A DNA stretch of 64,000 bases from Choanephora cucurbitarum (GCA_025331435.1 JAIWNI010000042.1:62001-126000), one strand, 5' to 3'. Positions 13,206 through 28,551 are shown, counted from the first letter of the stretch. The notes: a model not told the origin generated them from the sequence alone. Translations and numbers: made by a program.

Positions 13206-15890
13206 TTCACTGACATTCTACAGTTTCTGAAACATAAAAGTTTCCTTTTTGTTTTTGAAGGACGAATTTTTTTTTAAAAAGAAGGTGCATGTTTAGACAT
13301 AATAATATGCAAAGGGAAAGTTTGACGAAAAGAGACTTTCAGTATATCGAATTTAAGATTAATCTCTTGCTGTTGAAACCCTAAGGTTACATCAGGTAAT
13401 ATTACGAAAAATAAGCAGTAAGGTAGAAATCTAATGTTGAGTAAAGTTTAAAAAATAGAGGTTGTGTTGAAAGAGCCATATAAGATTTTGAGGGACTTTA
13501 ACAGGCACTTGAAGGAGAAAGCCCCTTTTTTATGTATCCCAGTTAAACGCAAACATCGTCTGTTAGTTTGAGTGTTTGACAAGTGATACTACCTACAGTG
13601 CAGTTCAAGAGCGAATTGAATAAACATAAATATCAGAATATTTTTAGACATGACAACTCTTGTTATAGTAGTAAAGCGTTAATGACAACAAAAATGCAAA
13701 CTTACTTCATAAGCCCTTTTTTTTCTGTTAAGAAACAACAAGTATAACGCATTAAAATAGTCAGTTGCCTCATTAAAAACTTCATCAACTTAAGCTATGT
13801 ATCCGATACGACAGTGTGGGTTTTGTTGTCTGAGTACAATGGCGGATTTTTAGACTTTTGTTGATCTTCTCTTTTTGTCTTTATTAAAGAAGTTGGGGAG
13901 AGATTAGTGAATGTATAATTGCAGATATATGCGGCAAGAACCTGCTTCTGATGCAATCTGAACTGAATCTTGATGTTGATGTACAGAGTGTATCTTTAAG
14001 ACGTGGTTACCTTGCACATATATATGTATAAATCTGAAGGCAATATATGCATGCCTTATCAACATTAGTATCAACACCGGATATACTGAAACCTTAATTG
14101 TTGTAACAGTTAGCACAATGATTATCTGCATGCGATTTTCATATGCTATCGCCATAAAAATATAGCAGAGTAAGAGTAGGAGCAGTAGTCTCAATTTAGA
14201 AAAGATCTTCTGTTTTTTAAATAGCAATCCATAAAATCAACTTGTTGTTTTTTTTGGCTACTTCCATGTTTTTCTGGCTTTCTGTCTTGTTTCAGATGAG
14301 TTTGTATATGTCTTGCTTAGCATGTTTTTTTTTCTCTTGAGGCTTGCGTTTGTACTAACGAAAAAACTTGTTACTGAAACCATGCTTTTTCTCAACACAA
14401 ACGCTAATTTTTTATCATGTCTTGATGTTATGTCATATGCGAACATATGCCACTGATAAAACTTTGCAGTTAGTATCTCAACTGATATCAATCATGGTTG
14501 ATAAGCTCTTGGGCGAAAGCTGGTACAGCTGCTCTTTAAAATATGGTTGAGATCACAATAGCTTACAAGCAGTACTATAGCTGTTAGCAATAATTGCAAA
14601 TCAGTTGAAGAGAACAAAACTACTATAGCACTTCTGTATATATTTGCTCGGTCACATTGCTCAAAGACTGATTAGTGTTTACCTTCTTGACAAAAGAAAT
14701 GCTTTTTTTTTTGGCTTAACATCTGTACAGCTATGAACAACGATAAGGCAAACAATTACTACTTCTTCCTTTGTCTCTTCTCGAGAAGGAAAGAATCAAT
14801 GACACTCCCGTATAATCTGGTGTGAAGATAAATTAAGGAACAGACTATGGCTTGCTTTGGAACTTGATGTCATGCCCTTTCTTTGTTTGATTGCCCACAG
14901 GCTTGTTTTCTGTGCTCTATAAAGTAAGATATATATATAGGGCACTATTCCATATTTAGAACAGAAAATCAAAATAAGGGAATATATATATCAGATTAAA
15001 GGGAATGTTTACAATCTCAATGTAAACAAAACAAGCAATTGTCAAGAACATATGTCAAGAACATCAGTCCTTAAGATCTCAATTGAAATTAAAAAGCCTC
15101 TTCGTTCCACAAAGTAAACAGAGGGAAATTCTTTAGTGAAAAAGAACTTAAATTGTCATTCATTTATTACATCTCTTTTTTTTTTTGAGTAAACTTGATC
15201 CAATAACAGCATCAGAGGACCTTTGTAAGCCTTTGCCCTTAAATATGTATATCGAATTCATGAGCTGTCCAAGTACAGATATAGCAATTCTTAAGGTATT
15301 CGAAGTTACATTGACATTAGGGTAGTTGAGCAAAAAAAAGAAAAGATGATCCCTTTGTCTTTTCAAACAGACAACTGTTATTCCTGTTTGTTTTCGATTC
15401 ATATGAACATTAACTGGTGCTCCCTGCAAGGCATATGATAACATGTGCGGCTGCTTACAATTGGAGGATAGATAGCTTAGTTAGACAATCATATCTGTTT
15501 GATTGTCATTTTCATACATCATAGACATAGTATGAAAGGGAAGAGGAGGGATGTATGTTTCCAATTGCAGTCATCTCAGAACATAAAGCTATCTCCCTCA
15601 CTTTGAACTCTTTATGACTTAGTGTGAATATATCTCCCACCATTTTTTTATTTGACAATATACAGTGTCAATATTAACATGATTGATTAAGTCCGTTTTT
15701 TCGGATCAAGCGGTTTTATAAAAAAAAATCTATATATTAGTAATTGATTGAAGGTGACAGCGATGTCATAAGTGAGGTTTTTAAAAAAGCTTAAAGTCCA
15801 GTAACAGAAAAGTTCAAATAAAAAGTAAGTCGCAACTTGGACTTGCTCTTCTTCTTCTTATAAAAAAAAAAGAAACATTGGGGAAGTAGT
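13206..15890. other. Gene-poor AT-rich region
   Basis: About 2.7 kb with many homopolymer runs and only short frames. Frames such as 13904-14227 (minus) are rich in Leu/Ile because of base composition and show no motif or splice partner. I see no RNA gene or transposon end here. Confidence 0.5.
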
Positions 15891-16553
15891 ATGACAGTCC
15901 AGCCCTGAATTTTATGCCAGAAGAGTCACAATCGATGACCTGAAATATGCTGAACAAGCAACCCTCATGTTCAATGAAGCAAATAAACCAGAATGCGGTA
16001 TAATCTTTTCTTTTTTTTTGACACATATATTCAATAACTAAACTCTTTGAGAGGGGGGCTTATAGGAGGTTGGACAACTGTATCTAGTATTGTCAAATCG
16101 TATGGAACCACTGTCCAGGCTACAGAACAGTTCATCAAGAGATCGGTAGCAGGCGAAATTATTATGTTGTTTGCAATCAAGAGAGACGAGGAAGGCAATG
16201 ACGAAAAGATTGTGGGCACTTTGGCAATTGAAAATGCTGTCTCCTCCCTCAATCCTACTCTCTACACTTTCTCAGACAACAATGACGAAGCGTTACTAGG
16301 CCGATTTACTATTGACCCCAAATACCAATCCAAGGGCCTCGGCAGATTACTGGTGGACACTGGCATGAAAGCGATGAAAGACAGAGGTTAAAAGAGATGT
16401 TTGATTCTTGTGTTTGAAAACCGAGATATTCTACTCAATTGGTACCTGAAGATGGGATTTTCAGATACACATGTTCTTGTGCCCTGGACTATGCCTGATC
16501 AGTTTGAAATGATTCAGGACATCAAATTCAAATTACTGGCCAAAACCATTTGA
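15891..16553 (+). pseudogene. Broken GNAT-family N-acetyltransferase
   Basis: A GCN5-related acetyltransferase sequence, broken twice. One intron (15998-16068) joins ...NKPEC to GWTTV. The acetyl-CoA-binding region is clear: LLGRFTIDPKYQSKGLGRLL, a good match to motif A with its Q-x-x-G-x-G-x-L loop. Directly after MKAMKDRG an in-frame TAA (16389-16391) interrupts the protein, yet the same frame continues with family-like sequence (CLILVFENRDILLNWYLKMGF) to a TGA at 16551-16553. At the 5' end the only nearby ATG (15891) is one base out of frame with the rest, and the correct frame meets a TGA just before. Two independent lesions argue for a pseudogene; a sequencing error at one site would not explain both. 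Substrate unknown. Confidence 0.75.
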
Positions 16554-17357
16554 TGATCAACATGCTTTTAATAAAAAAAAAAAAAGAAATATAGAGCTAA
16601 TGATTTTCTCTAGAGGAGCAAGACATTATATCGTTCATTGTTTCAACCAAATCACCGCATAAATCTTTTGTGCAACCTAATGCATTGTTAATGCGTCTTT
16701 TGTTCGGTGTACAGTAAAGGATCTTATGTGTTTTCTATCTGAACAAAAAGAAGGTGTGTCTTATTGCAGCCTGTTATATCTTCTTGACGTACATTAAAAC
16801 TATACTAATACTTCCAAAAAATCCAAGACATTTGCTTATTTCATCGTTTTTTGTTGCATCTTCAATTTTGAACAACCAACTTTCTTCCCATCATTATTCA
16901 TATCATACTAAATACCGACCGTTTTCTCTCACTCTCCCATATCCTCTTTTCTTCTTTTTGCATTAGATGCATAGTAAAAGTTAAGCTTCGTTTTGAAAAT
17001 TTGGCCGATTTTTTGAATTTCATCCTCTGCGCCGTAGTGTACCTGACTGTTCGTCTTGTGAGCTGGAGCGATCCTTGTTGTGTATAGATCAATCCCGCTC
17101 TTGCATGAAGTAAACGTTTCACTTATGTCTCACTTATATGTTGCTGTTTAGTTGGGTACCATCACTGTAAAATAATATAGTTGCTTTTGGGTGACTTTTA
17201 GATTTAGGTTGTGTCTTTGAGATACGTAACTTTTTGCACTATGAAGTTGGTCTTGGCTTACCTTTAACGTTTTTATTATATGAAGGTAACCTCTTGAAAG
17301 GTCAAAGTCTATCTAAGATGATGGCCTACCAAAGGAAACTTAACATTTGTTTATTTC

Positions 17358-17777
17358 ATGTTGTCAGAAAATCTCACGCAAAAGAATCTAACTCTTTATG
17401 ATAAAGATAGACTATCGAGTACAATCAAATTGATTATTTGTCCTCTTCTTGTATCTCTTGTGCTATTATCATTACTTATATATTTATACCGACCGAGCGA
17501 AAAGGCTTCTCTTTCAGACAACAGTTCCCTTCCAAAGACGAAAAGCGTAAATTCTCATCTACTTTTGACGACCAGTCTATCCATTCTATTCATCAATCAG
17601 ATAATATTGATTGGACTCTTTGTCTTCGCTAGAAAGTATGTGGATTACAAAATTGAAGGACTATTCCCTAGAGATCACTGGAACAATTTGCAGGGAATAC
17701 CATGCATCTGCAATATACACCTTTTCTTTATAGTTATAATTCCCTGCAGAACCACAACGAACCTTTGTTCATTATAG
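17358..17777 (+). CDS. Possible small membrane protein, unrecognised
   Basis: An ATG-initiated frame of 139 codons with two or three strong hydrophobic segments: residues ~24-42 (KLIICPLLVSLVLLSLLIYL), ~70-90 (LLLTTSLSILFINQIILIGL) and a weaker one near the C-terminus. No family is recognised. It lies alone in a 1.8-kb gap. It could be an exon of a longer gene (a GTATGT donor lies within it at the RK codons) or a chance frame favoured by AT composition. Confidence 0.3.
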   Translation: MLSENLTQKNLTLYDKDRLSSTIKLIICPLLVSLVLLSLLIYLYRPSEKASLSDNSSLPKTKSVNSHLLLTTSLSILFINQIILIGLFVFARKYVDYKIEGLFPRDHWNNLQGIPCICNIHLFFIVIIPCRTTTNLCSL

Positions 17778-18369
17778 AAAAATAAATCAAAACCATTATA
17801 TCATATATATCAATTGATCAGAACAATGTTTATATGCTGCCATTCAAGCAGTCTAAGCCGTTAGTTTTTGCTGCTTATTTGGACAAAAATCACAAACCAT
17901 TTGTATCGAGAAGGAAACAAAAGCGTCCAACATTTATGCAGTTTCACCTTTCTTTGGCGTTAAAATCTCTCTCTCCCAAACATAGCTTTTTCTCATGCCT
18001 CTATATTACCAACATGAGCATAAAGTTTTTTTTTGCTTTGTTTTATAGTATATGGCAATCTCAATTCATTCAGAGAGAACGTCCCAATGAGACAAAACAA
18101 TGTCTGCTCAATATGCAATGGTGGTACCATTTAAGAGTATCAATGTTCTTGAGATTCGCATTTTTATATTGAGCATCTTTTTTATGTCAGACGGTGTCGC
18201 TTTGTTTTAAATGATCATGCTCTTAAATCAAGTTTGTTATTGAAACAAACACTCTCAGATCAACCATCTGAAACATATATTGTTTCGAGTTAATAGAGCA
18301 ATGAATTATGTTTTTTATCGAGTATAGTAATTAAGTTTAACAACAGGTATAGGACTGAAAGAGGGGTTT

Positions 18370-20074
18370 CTAAAAGGGTTCTTTTTCATCATCAAGGACG
18401 AGTTCATTAGCATCTGAATGGCCTTCCAAAATATCTTGCTCAGCTAAGTAGTTGGCGATATCAATCTTAGCCTTATCAACATCAATGAACCAGATGATCA
18501 CAAGTGAAACAACGAAAAGGGCGAGAACAAAAGGCCAACCCTTCCAGATGTTGTCAGTGTATTGAGTGATAGCTCCAATGACAAGAGGACCGATCCAAGA
18601 AGAGCCCTTGTTGATGACACCAAACAAACCAAAGAACAAATTTTCTTTTCCTCTAGGAACAAGTTCTGCTAGCATAGTGTTCTGCCAAGCCCAAATAGGA
18701 GCAGTGAACAAGCCAGACCAGACATAGAACACCCAGAGTTCCCAAGTGGTACGGATACCGAAGTTGTGAAGACTGATACCAAAACATCCCCAAATAGCAA
18801 CAATACCGGTCAAGACAAGGATGATAATCAAGTTTGTCTTGGTTCGAATACCAAATCTCTTAGAGATCCACAAAAAGAACAAACAACCTATGATGGAAGT
18901 GACAGATGAAGCCAAATTAAGAATAGTCACTTGTTGGGCACTGAAGCCGGTGATTTGAGCTTGATTGATAGCAATCATCTGGTTCATGGTAGAGACACCA
19001 TCTGCAAACATGAAGTAGGCAAAGATGTACATGAAGAGGTAACGCAATTTACGTGCTTCCTTAATAGCCACAATGACAGACTTCAAACCGATTGTCAGAT
19101 GGTTTGAGCCTTCAGGCAAAGGAGGACCACGTCTACCGCGAGGTACAGCCATAAAGTAAGGGACAGCATTGATCACCCAAAAGACACCACAGGCAGCAGT
19201 GGAGATAAAGTTGTAGATAGGGGCATTACCAAGCACATGGTCAACACCATCAGGGAATTCATAGTCGCTCCAGGCAAGGAATGAAACACCAGACAAGATA
19301 GCTGTTAGGATTAAGAAACCGATATTAGAAAAGACAGTAGAGATTGCAGACACATGGTTTCTCCATTTCTCAGCAATGTAGGCAGATTCATCACGGTCCA
19401 ATTCAGGAGAAGCACGGGCCTTTCGGACAATAGGTAAATTATCACTTAGTGTAGGGAAAGCAGCACCATAGAAGACAAGAGAAGTACCATATGAGATCAA
19501 ACAAAGGATATAGATACCCAGCATGGCAGTCCAGTTTGTTCCATCATCGTACATAAAAGCAATAGGCACAATTTGAGTCACACAACCAATGACAGTTGAA
19601 ATGAGCAGAATATAGGTATTCCAGCGACCATAATCGGCAAGACTACCAAAGGTGGTGAAGAGAATGAACTGAATAGAAAATGAAATAGCCTGTGTATAAA
19701 GTGTCATAGCAGAAACAGGAATGCCGCTAGTACCAGACCAGGGAACATAACAATTTCTGTCAGCATCATTGATATCACATCCACGAACGTTCGGTGTGTC
19801 GGGATAGAAACCTCCTCTGTAAGCCAAGTATTGAAGGATGTTTGGCATATAACTGTAGATGGTGTAACCGTTATTCTAGATATCAAGAATGTGAGCTATA
19901 GATATTCGAACAAGCATATTAAAGAGTACATACACCATTGTAGTATAGATAATAACCCCATAGTTCCCATTTTGTTGCTGGTGGCTGTGAGAGAACTTCT
20001 TGTCCCTTCTCAGTAGTAGGATCAATCTCCTTGTCCGAACTGTTGAAAGGTGAAGCAAATAGTCCGTCAAGCAT
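18370..20074 (-). CDS. ATG22: Atg22-like vacuolar amino acid effluxer
   Basis: Two exons, 20074-19934 and 19875-18370, give 548 residues. The join yields WELWGYYLYYNGNNGYTIYSYMPN, the signature N-terminus of Atg22 proteins (major facilitator superfamily, UMF1-like), and the rest contains about twelve hydrophobic segments. Atg22 exports amino acids from the vacuole after autophagic breakdown. The acidic C-terminus (LVLDDEKEPF) is cytosolic. The start is the first ATG of the exon carrying the conserved N-terminus. The gene appears intact with one standard GT-AG intron (19933-19876). Confidence 0.93.
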
Positions 20075-21821
20075 ACTACTTTTCTGCTACTGAATCAAAC
20101 AATCTAATGGAAAGAGAATAAAAAGGAAACAATCAGAAAAACTTATATAGGTAGCGAGAGACCAGTGTTTTGTGTAAATATTTTAGATCATAGACGAAAA
20201 TAGTCTTTTTCCTCATGAGATTTACATGACAGTAGGACAAGAAAAACAGAACAAATTCTCGTATGCTAAATGAGTTAGATGCAATATATTTAACATCTCA
20301 CAACCACCTTAAAAACTTGTATATTTACGTTTTACAGTGTAAGGTTGTTTCCATCTTCTGTAAGAAAAACCAAAAAGATAAGAAAAGAGATAAAAGTACT
20401 TTTTTGAGTATATTGGGAATTTAGAAAAACTTACAAATACTTGATAAAACATAAACATTCTGAAAAAAGTTAAAAGAAAGGGATTTGACTGGTTATACAA
20501 GTATACAACCTGAGGTAGTGAAACACACTTGTATAACGCCAATATGGCCCGAGATCTTAAATCGACATTCGACTAAAAAAAAACCTTTTTTGGCTCAATT
20601 AACTTTATTTTCCGCAACGCACTCCGAATGGACACAAAAAAAGGTTGATTTCTACAGTACAATTTTCACTTGATCCAGGAGTTTATGCTCTGTTTGAGAG
20701 TGCGATCTTTAGCGCGAAGACCCATCTGATTTTGAAGAGCCTGTTTGACATAAAAGCAGTAAAGAACCCAAAAGCTGTCAAAGCATTTCAAATCAAAGAG
20801 ACTATATTAGATGACTTCTCAGAACTGGAATTCTTCCCCTTGACTGTGTTACTTGCCGCTTCTTCTTTCTTCTCTAAAAAATTTACAGTTTTGATTGCAC
20901 AAATATAAGACATATTAAGTTCAATTCATTTAATACCTGTATTTTCATATAAATAAAATAAAACTAAACTGATTTTATCTTGCTTTATGAGCACTGCGAT
21001 AGAGAGTTGACTAAGGAAGAGCAAAATGCAGTCGTTCAGTCAATTTGTCATTTGCCGCCGCAATGAGATGTACAATCATCTATATTTGAAAGCCATGTCA
21101 AAGATTGGTAACTCATGATAGAAAGCGTAACACAGCCATCCAAAACTAGAATAAAACCTAATAAAAAACGGCTGTTTGTCAAGGTTTCAGGATACCATGG
21201 AAACCTTAGAGAAAAGGGCAAGTAAAAGGAGGTTTTGAAAGGATCCTCGAAGTGTTTTTTAAATTTTATACTTTGGATGCAGATCAAACTTTCAAAATAC
21301 CCTTTTACTTTGTTTTTTCTTCTCTCTAAGGTTTTTCTGGTAACAAAATCTGAATCTTCATGATCAATCTCTTCTAAAACCTTGGAATGCAGCCATTTTT
21401 TCTTAGGCTTCTTATTCGAATAGGAAGTGCATTAAAGGTCTTATTTACCTTTAGGAAGCCTTATAATGGCATCAACTGAGAAAATTCATTCAACCATCAT
21501 ACTGTTCTATTTAATCAACAATCATTCACACACGCCTTATTCTCTTTTTTTTTTGTTGAAAGTTCTTGTTGTAATTCTGTAAGGACTAAAAGCATCCAAA
21601 AGCTCTAGAACATTCAGTTGCTTTAATAGCATCTATAAATACTTATTAATGTCATGTACAACGAACATTATATTATTATGGATCAAGAAAGGAGGGTGAT
21701 ATTTTGACTTTAATGGCATAGTAAGGTATGTGTGTGTGTATCTGTTATGCTTTTTTTTTTATTACTAATTATTATGTTTGCTTTGTTACATATTATACAC
21801 ACGTCGTTTCATCATTTTTTT
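20075..21821. other. Intergenic region, no supported gene
   Basis: Holds the ATG22 upstream region and the downstream region of the RPA gene. A plus-strand frame of 87 codons at 20645-20908 has no start context, partner exon or motif that I recognise. Several A and T homopolymers and a short GTGTGTGTGT run (about 21,730) are visible. Confidence 0.5.
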
Positions 21822-24129
21822 TTATTCTAAGATTTGATCGATGGCAGCTGCAAGCTCTTGAGATTCCTTCACATAATCAATAGGCTGGACATCAACACAT
21901 TGAAACTTTGTACGAGCAATATCCTAAACAAAAACAATTAGCTCTGATCATAAATTGCTTCTCTTGAGTATTGTCACTTACATTAAAAACTTCTTGTTTA
22001 GCGCGAACCTTGAAGTTGAAAGTTTGATAATGGGCCTTTGCAATGATTTGATGAGCAGCAGTACCATTTGTTTCCTTTAATTCCATAAGGTCATTAGCGC
22101 TTGTCTTCAAGACAGCCATACCAAGATCATCAAAACCACTAAGATAGATTTGAGAAGTAGCATCTTCAACACTCATGGTCAAGATATATCTATATTCAGG
22201 CTTGGGGAAAGACTTTTGGCACTTTTCACAACGCCAGCCAGTCTCTTCCAACAATGTCTTCTTTCTACAAGTAGGACAACTAGGGTAGGCAAAGTTCTCG
22301 TTCTTGATGAAGACAACAGTACCACGGAAAGAAAAGTAATCTGGTTTATCACTTGAGCCCAAGTTTTGTGTCTTAGCCTCTTGTAATGTGATACGGTTAG
22401 AGCTACCACGGTATTCGCCATTACCACCCACAGTCATAGCATTACTAAAGCTGTCGAATTGAGAGTTTTGACCTTTTTCGTTGTACCATCTACGAAGCTT
22501 TTGCATTTCAGGAATATCTGGGTTGACCTTGATCAAACAGCCACTGCTGGCAGATAGAGCACGACCATTGAAATCGCTTACACGGGCACCCTTACAGGCA
22601 ATAATAGGATTTGCAGAGGTTTCAAAGCCATCGTCCTTAGGATCCCAAAGTGTCAATCGAACACTCTTACCAGAATCATCTGCAATAGTCAAGTCTCGCT
22701 TCTTTGTCTACATTGATTCACATGGGCTTGTAAGTTTTTTCTTTTATGTATTCTATCAATTGTTGTCATCATAATACTTACAGGTTTACCAGTTGCTTTA
22801 GAAATGATTTCAGAAAGACCAGCATCTTCAGTGACAACACCAAGAACATCTGAACACCAAATAGATAATCAATAAAATCGAAAAAAAAAGACAATATGTT
22901 TCCCCCTTCATTACTTACCAACATAACTATTGGCTTCACGCTTTACAAGATCACCAATCTTGACGAAATCGAAATTCATCATAGGAATGTTGCCAGGTTC
23001 AGGACACTAGCAACCATTATTATGAGAAGACAAATACATCATAAGAACTGAATATGTCATACTTACAGCTTCGATTTCAGTGTTAGATTCAAGACCCAAT
23101 TCATACTCATTGTTCAAGTTAGAAAATTGCTTTCTGGCCATAGTCACACGAGCCTTTGAAATATAGTACACCTTGCCTTCCTCGAGTACATGATATAAAC
23201 GGGTCACTTGGTCACCAAAAGCAGTAGCTTTGATCTCACCAGTTTGATCCAGCAAGTTGACACTGAACAATTGTCCACCTCCTTTAGCGTTCTGCCATTC
23301 TTTGATAGGTGACTTTTGACTCACACGAGCCTTGATATGCCATCTTTTTTTTGTTGAGAAAAAGGAGGGTTAAGTTCATTCAAGATCTTTTAAAAATAGA
23401 GTTTTCAGTTTCTTTGACTGTACCTAGTTTGGTAGGGATTCAAGTTTCGAATGGGTGTCAAATTGGCTTCTAATTGTAAGTTGGCAGAAGAAGAGAAACC
23501 AGATTGATTTCCGTAGCCTGAAGATGAAGAAGAGGTTTCAGGTCGAGTGGTGGAAAAGTTGGATGCAGAAGCTGAAGTAGCAGTTGATGCGTTGTCATTA
23601 GTAGGAATAGTATCGATACTGACAGGTGAACCAATCTTGGCATCAACATCACTTTGAAGGACGTCAAAGTTCAAGACAACCAAAATCCTAACAAAGTTCA
23701 AAATGAGTTGCTGCGCATAAACAAACAAAGATTTTCTTTTTACTTTCTATTGTTGAGTGGGTTGCAAACACTTTCAGTAAGTCTCAAAATACACATCTTT
23801 TTGATGGTACCATCGTCAACAGCGCTGGCATGATGAACAGCAAGCATACCTATACAAACAGATACTTTAGTTTAATGCTTTCCATACAAACAAAGAGTAA
23901 GCACCTTGCATAAAATGATCACCATCAGATACAATGACTCTATTTATCTATGTGATTAAAACAACTGCGCAAGACTTTTGCTTGGTGTATAATTTACCTG
24001 TGACGAGTAGAACCGTTTACATTAACAGGCTTAATGTTAATAAGTTGAACAACGGGGTTGTTGTAAGCAGGACTGTTTTTGTCGTTTTCAGAAAGAGCCT
24101 TAATACTACCCGAAGTAAGTTGAACCATA
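21822..24129 (-). CDS. RFA1: Replication protein A large subunit (RPA70/Rfa1)
   Basis: The largest subunit of the single-stranded-DNA-binding heterotrimer used in replication, repair and recombination. The gene is split into about eight exons. The protein starts MVQLTSGSIKAL at 24129, and exon 2 follows after an intron beginning near 24002. A linker rich in Ser/Asn follows, then the DNA-binding OB folds: SPIKEWQNAKGGGQLFSVNL (DBD-A), the DBD-B region with VRLTLWDP, and DBD-C with a C4 zinc ribbon (CPTC...CEKC, around 22,200-22,290). The last exon (21,922-21,822) ends in a Glu/Ala/Leu-rich helix as in other Rfa1 proteins. All frames between splice sites are open. G/C-rich sites upstream are listed separately. 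Confidence 0.95.
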
Positions 24130-24164
24130 GTTGAATAGAAAGAGTTAAGAAAAAAGAAAAAATA

Positions 24165-24240
24165 TGTATAAAAACGCGACTGATTTATTTTTTTTAAAGC
24201 GTCGCGCCAGTGACCGCGCTTTAAACGCGCTCTTTTCTTT
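24165..24240. promoter_or_regulatory. ACGCG/CGCGCC cluster upstream of RFA1 (possible G1/S control)
   Basis: Within 40-110 bp upstream of the RFA1 start, an otherwise AT-rich promoter contains AAACGCGAC, GCGTCGCGCC and AAACGCGCTC. These resemble the MBF (MCB, core ACGCG) and E2F-like (core CGCGCC) sites that drive replication genes at G1/S in yeasts and animals. The motifs are seen; the regulatory role is inferred from the gene's function. Confidence 0.45.
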
Positions 24241-25124
24241 TTCTATTAAGGAACCAACTGGGTTTTAAAGCAAGAGACAAAATTGCTGCGAACAGTTTGC
24301 ATGAATGCTCTCCAGTAGACAGCCTTCTTGTTAAAAAATAACTACTCGACCAATGACAACATGAAACAATCTTGAGCTTGTATGAAGGCGCTTGCATTCA
24401 AAACTTGTTTCGTTAACTATATACGAATACATCGAACTTTCTAAACAGAAATAACAGACTTGTTTCATGTTGCATATTCTTGAGTGGGAAGAAAAACATA
24501 GTATGCCTGATTGTTGATGCATTTGTAGATGTTGTATTTATCTCGAATATATGAATCTGAACTAGAAAAGTTAACGAGACAAATATAGGCCTGTTTATTA
24601 GGTGAAGAGAAAAAGTGTTAAACACGATAAAAAACTCTTTATAATATGATCGGACTTCTAAGTGCAAATAGAATTGGATGTGGTAAATACCACAGTAGAT
24701 AATTAGTCTAAATCCAAAAGAAAAAAAAAGAGACTAGACAGGTTGTGCTATGGCTTTAAATGTCCCCCTCATGATGATACACCTAGCTGTGCTTTATCCA
24801 AAGCAGAATAATTGCTTAATTGCCTTTTCAAGTGAATGGCTTCTTTGAGCTCGAGTCAATTCAGAAAAACAGACATTAGTGAATGACAAAAGTATGGAAG
24901 CTTGTCAAACCAGAGAAAATACGATAAAGAAAATTACATAATACTCAATAGAATTTCACGCTTAATATAGTAAGTCTGATTGGTTTAGGCTAAATTTGAC
25001 TTGCATATAATCAACATAAAATGGCGTTATTGCCCTGCTTGCACAAGAAACCAATTGATGTTGCAGATCAATTAGAAACCAGGCAACGTAATTTAAACAT
25101 TCGCTACAATATTTTTTCTTTTAA

Positions 25125-26898
<1,774 letters not shown>

Positions 26899-27056
26899 AG
26901 GGAAAGAAAAGGAGTATGGCTGCAAATTTCGTCATCGTTTAAAATAAAATTCGTTCTCCTATAGTTTTTTTTTTCACCATTCTCTTTGTCTTTTTCTTTC
27001 TTTCTCTCTTTTTCTTTTTTCTTTACTGTGCATTGAGTGTGTGAGTGTGTTTTAAT

Positions 27057-28494
27057 ATGTCAAGACCTCCTTCACCACTGGCTTCTAAAGTAGCTAGTAC
27101 TATTCTACCTTTTGTTGTATATGGCTTACTAGGTTATACATGGTATGTCTATATCTTTCGTGTCTGCAGTAAGTGAACTTATGAATCATGCAAACCTTTT
27201 AAATAACTTTCTCTTCTTTTAGCTTACCTGTTAATAAAAAATGCTGATAGAACAGCTCAAGCAGGTATAAAGAAAATACCCAGTAAATAAGATAAAAATC
27301 GTCTCATCATTTTTCTATCTCGCTTTTCTAGTGATATTTATGATCATTGCTAGTTTTTTCTGGATAATGGCAGTAGCAAGCTACACTCGAGTTCTTTTTA
27401 CATCACCTGGAAAACCTAAAAATGTAAGCCCGATAGCATCAATTTATAGTTATAGTTGGTGTAACTAAAAACAAAAGGTCATTGTTTGACAGGTCAACCT
27501 TTTAGCTACAGAAGAATCCAATCAAGGCACTTTTCCTCAACTACCTCGATATTATTATTCACCTCAGTTGTTTGATTGGGATAGTTATCATTCTCGCTAT
27601 ATCGACACACAAGATAAGAATGAATCAATACCAGTGATATCCGTCTGCCGACCAGATGGTCAATCAAAATACTGTCGTATGTGTGAATGCATCAAACCTG
27701 ATCGTGCGCATCATTGTAGAGAATGCAATGCCTGTGTTTTGAAGATGGATCAGTAAGTCGCTTTGCAGGCATTTATTTTTTCATTGTATCTGACACAGTT
27801 TAGTCATTGTCCTTGGGTGAGTGGATGTGTTGGGTTTGGCAATTACAAGTTTTTCTTTTTGTTTGTCTTCTATACTGGATTTTATGGCCTATGGGTCTTT
27901 GTCACTACTCTACCTGTGGTTATCACGGGTGTTCAAGATATGGTAAGGGAAAGAAATTCGTATTGAAAGAGAACACGAAACTCATTGTAGTTATTTAGAA
28001 TGCTGATTTGGATGCACAATGGATTGCTTTGATTATTATGTAAGCTATTTCGCTTATATCGATAGACAGCTACTCAAATCTTCTTTTTAGTGCATTTATC
28101 TTTGGCTTCACAGTGTGGGGATTTTCAGGCGTTCATGCGTACTATATCATCAAAAACGAGACTACGATTGAACATTTGGGCGATCGAAACAATACGCTTC
28201 GAGTTGATTTTGATATGTCTGGTCAAAATTATGAGGTCGTATCTGTTTCACCTTTAGATAACTTGTGGGAACGCAGTAAAATGGAGAACTGGAAATCAGT
28301 GATGGGCTATCATCCTCTAGGATGGTTTGGTAAGTGCCTTTTTTTTTTTCTGTTTAGTAGTGATGGATTTTGACTGATTCACTATTCTAGTGCCTATTCA
28401 ACGAGGACCTGGTGATGGCACTGTCTTCCCATACAATGATGCTATGTTCAGCAACATAGTTGAAAGAGCTTTGAATCAACGACGTGCTATATAA
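27057..28494 (+). CDS. DHHC palmitoyltransferase
   Basis: Transfers palmitate to cysteines of membrane-associated proteins. Seven exons give about 340 residues with four hydrophobic segments (residues ~14-36, ~52-70, ~178-205, ~220-245). The cysteine-rich domain is [31 protein letters not shown]; the DHHC tetrad itself is created by splicing (GATCA|TCATTGT across the intron at about 27,752-27,803). The TTxE motif after the last membrane segment reads TTIE. The C-terminus LGWFVPIQRG... is intact. The compact layout (two segments, DHHC domain, two segments) resembles Pfa3/Pfa4-type enzymes of vacuole or ER, but I cannot assign the paralogue. Confidence 0.92.
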
Positions 28495-28551
28495 CGAGTT
28501 CTTTTGCTTTTACTTTTACTATATACTTGTAATTTCTGGATACCTTATTTT

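Noticed and set aside
20645..20908. 87-codon plus-strand frame between ATG22 and RFA1
   Set aside because: No recognisable motif, no partner exon and no family resemblance; left unannotated.
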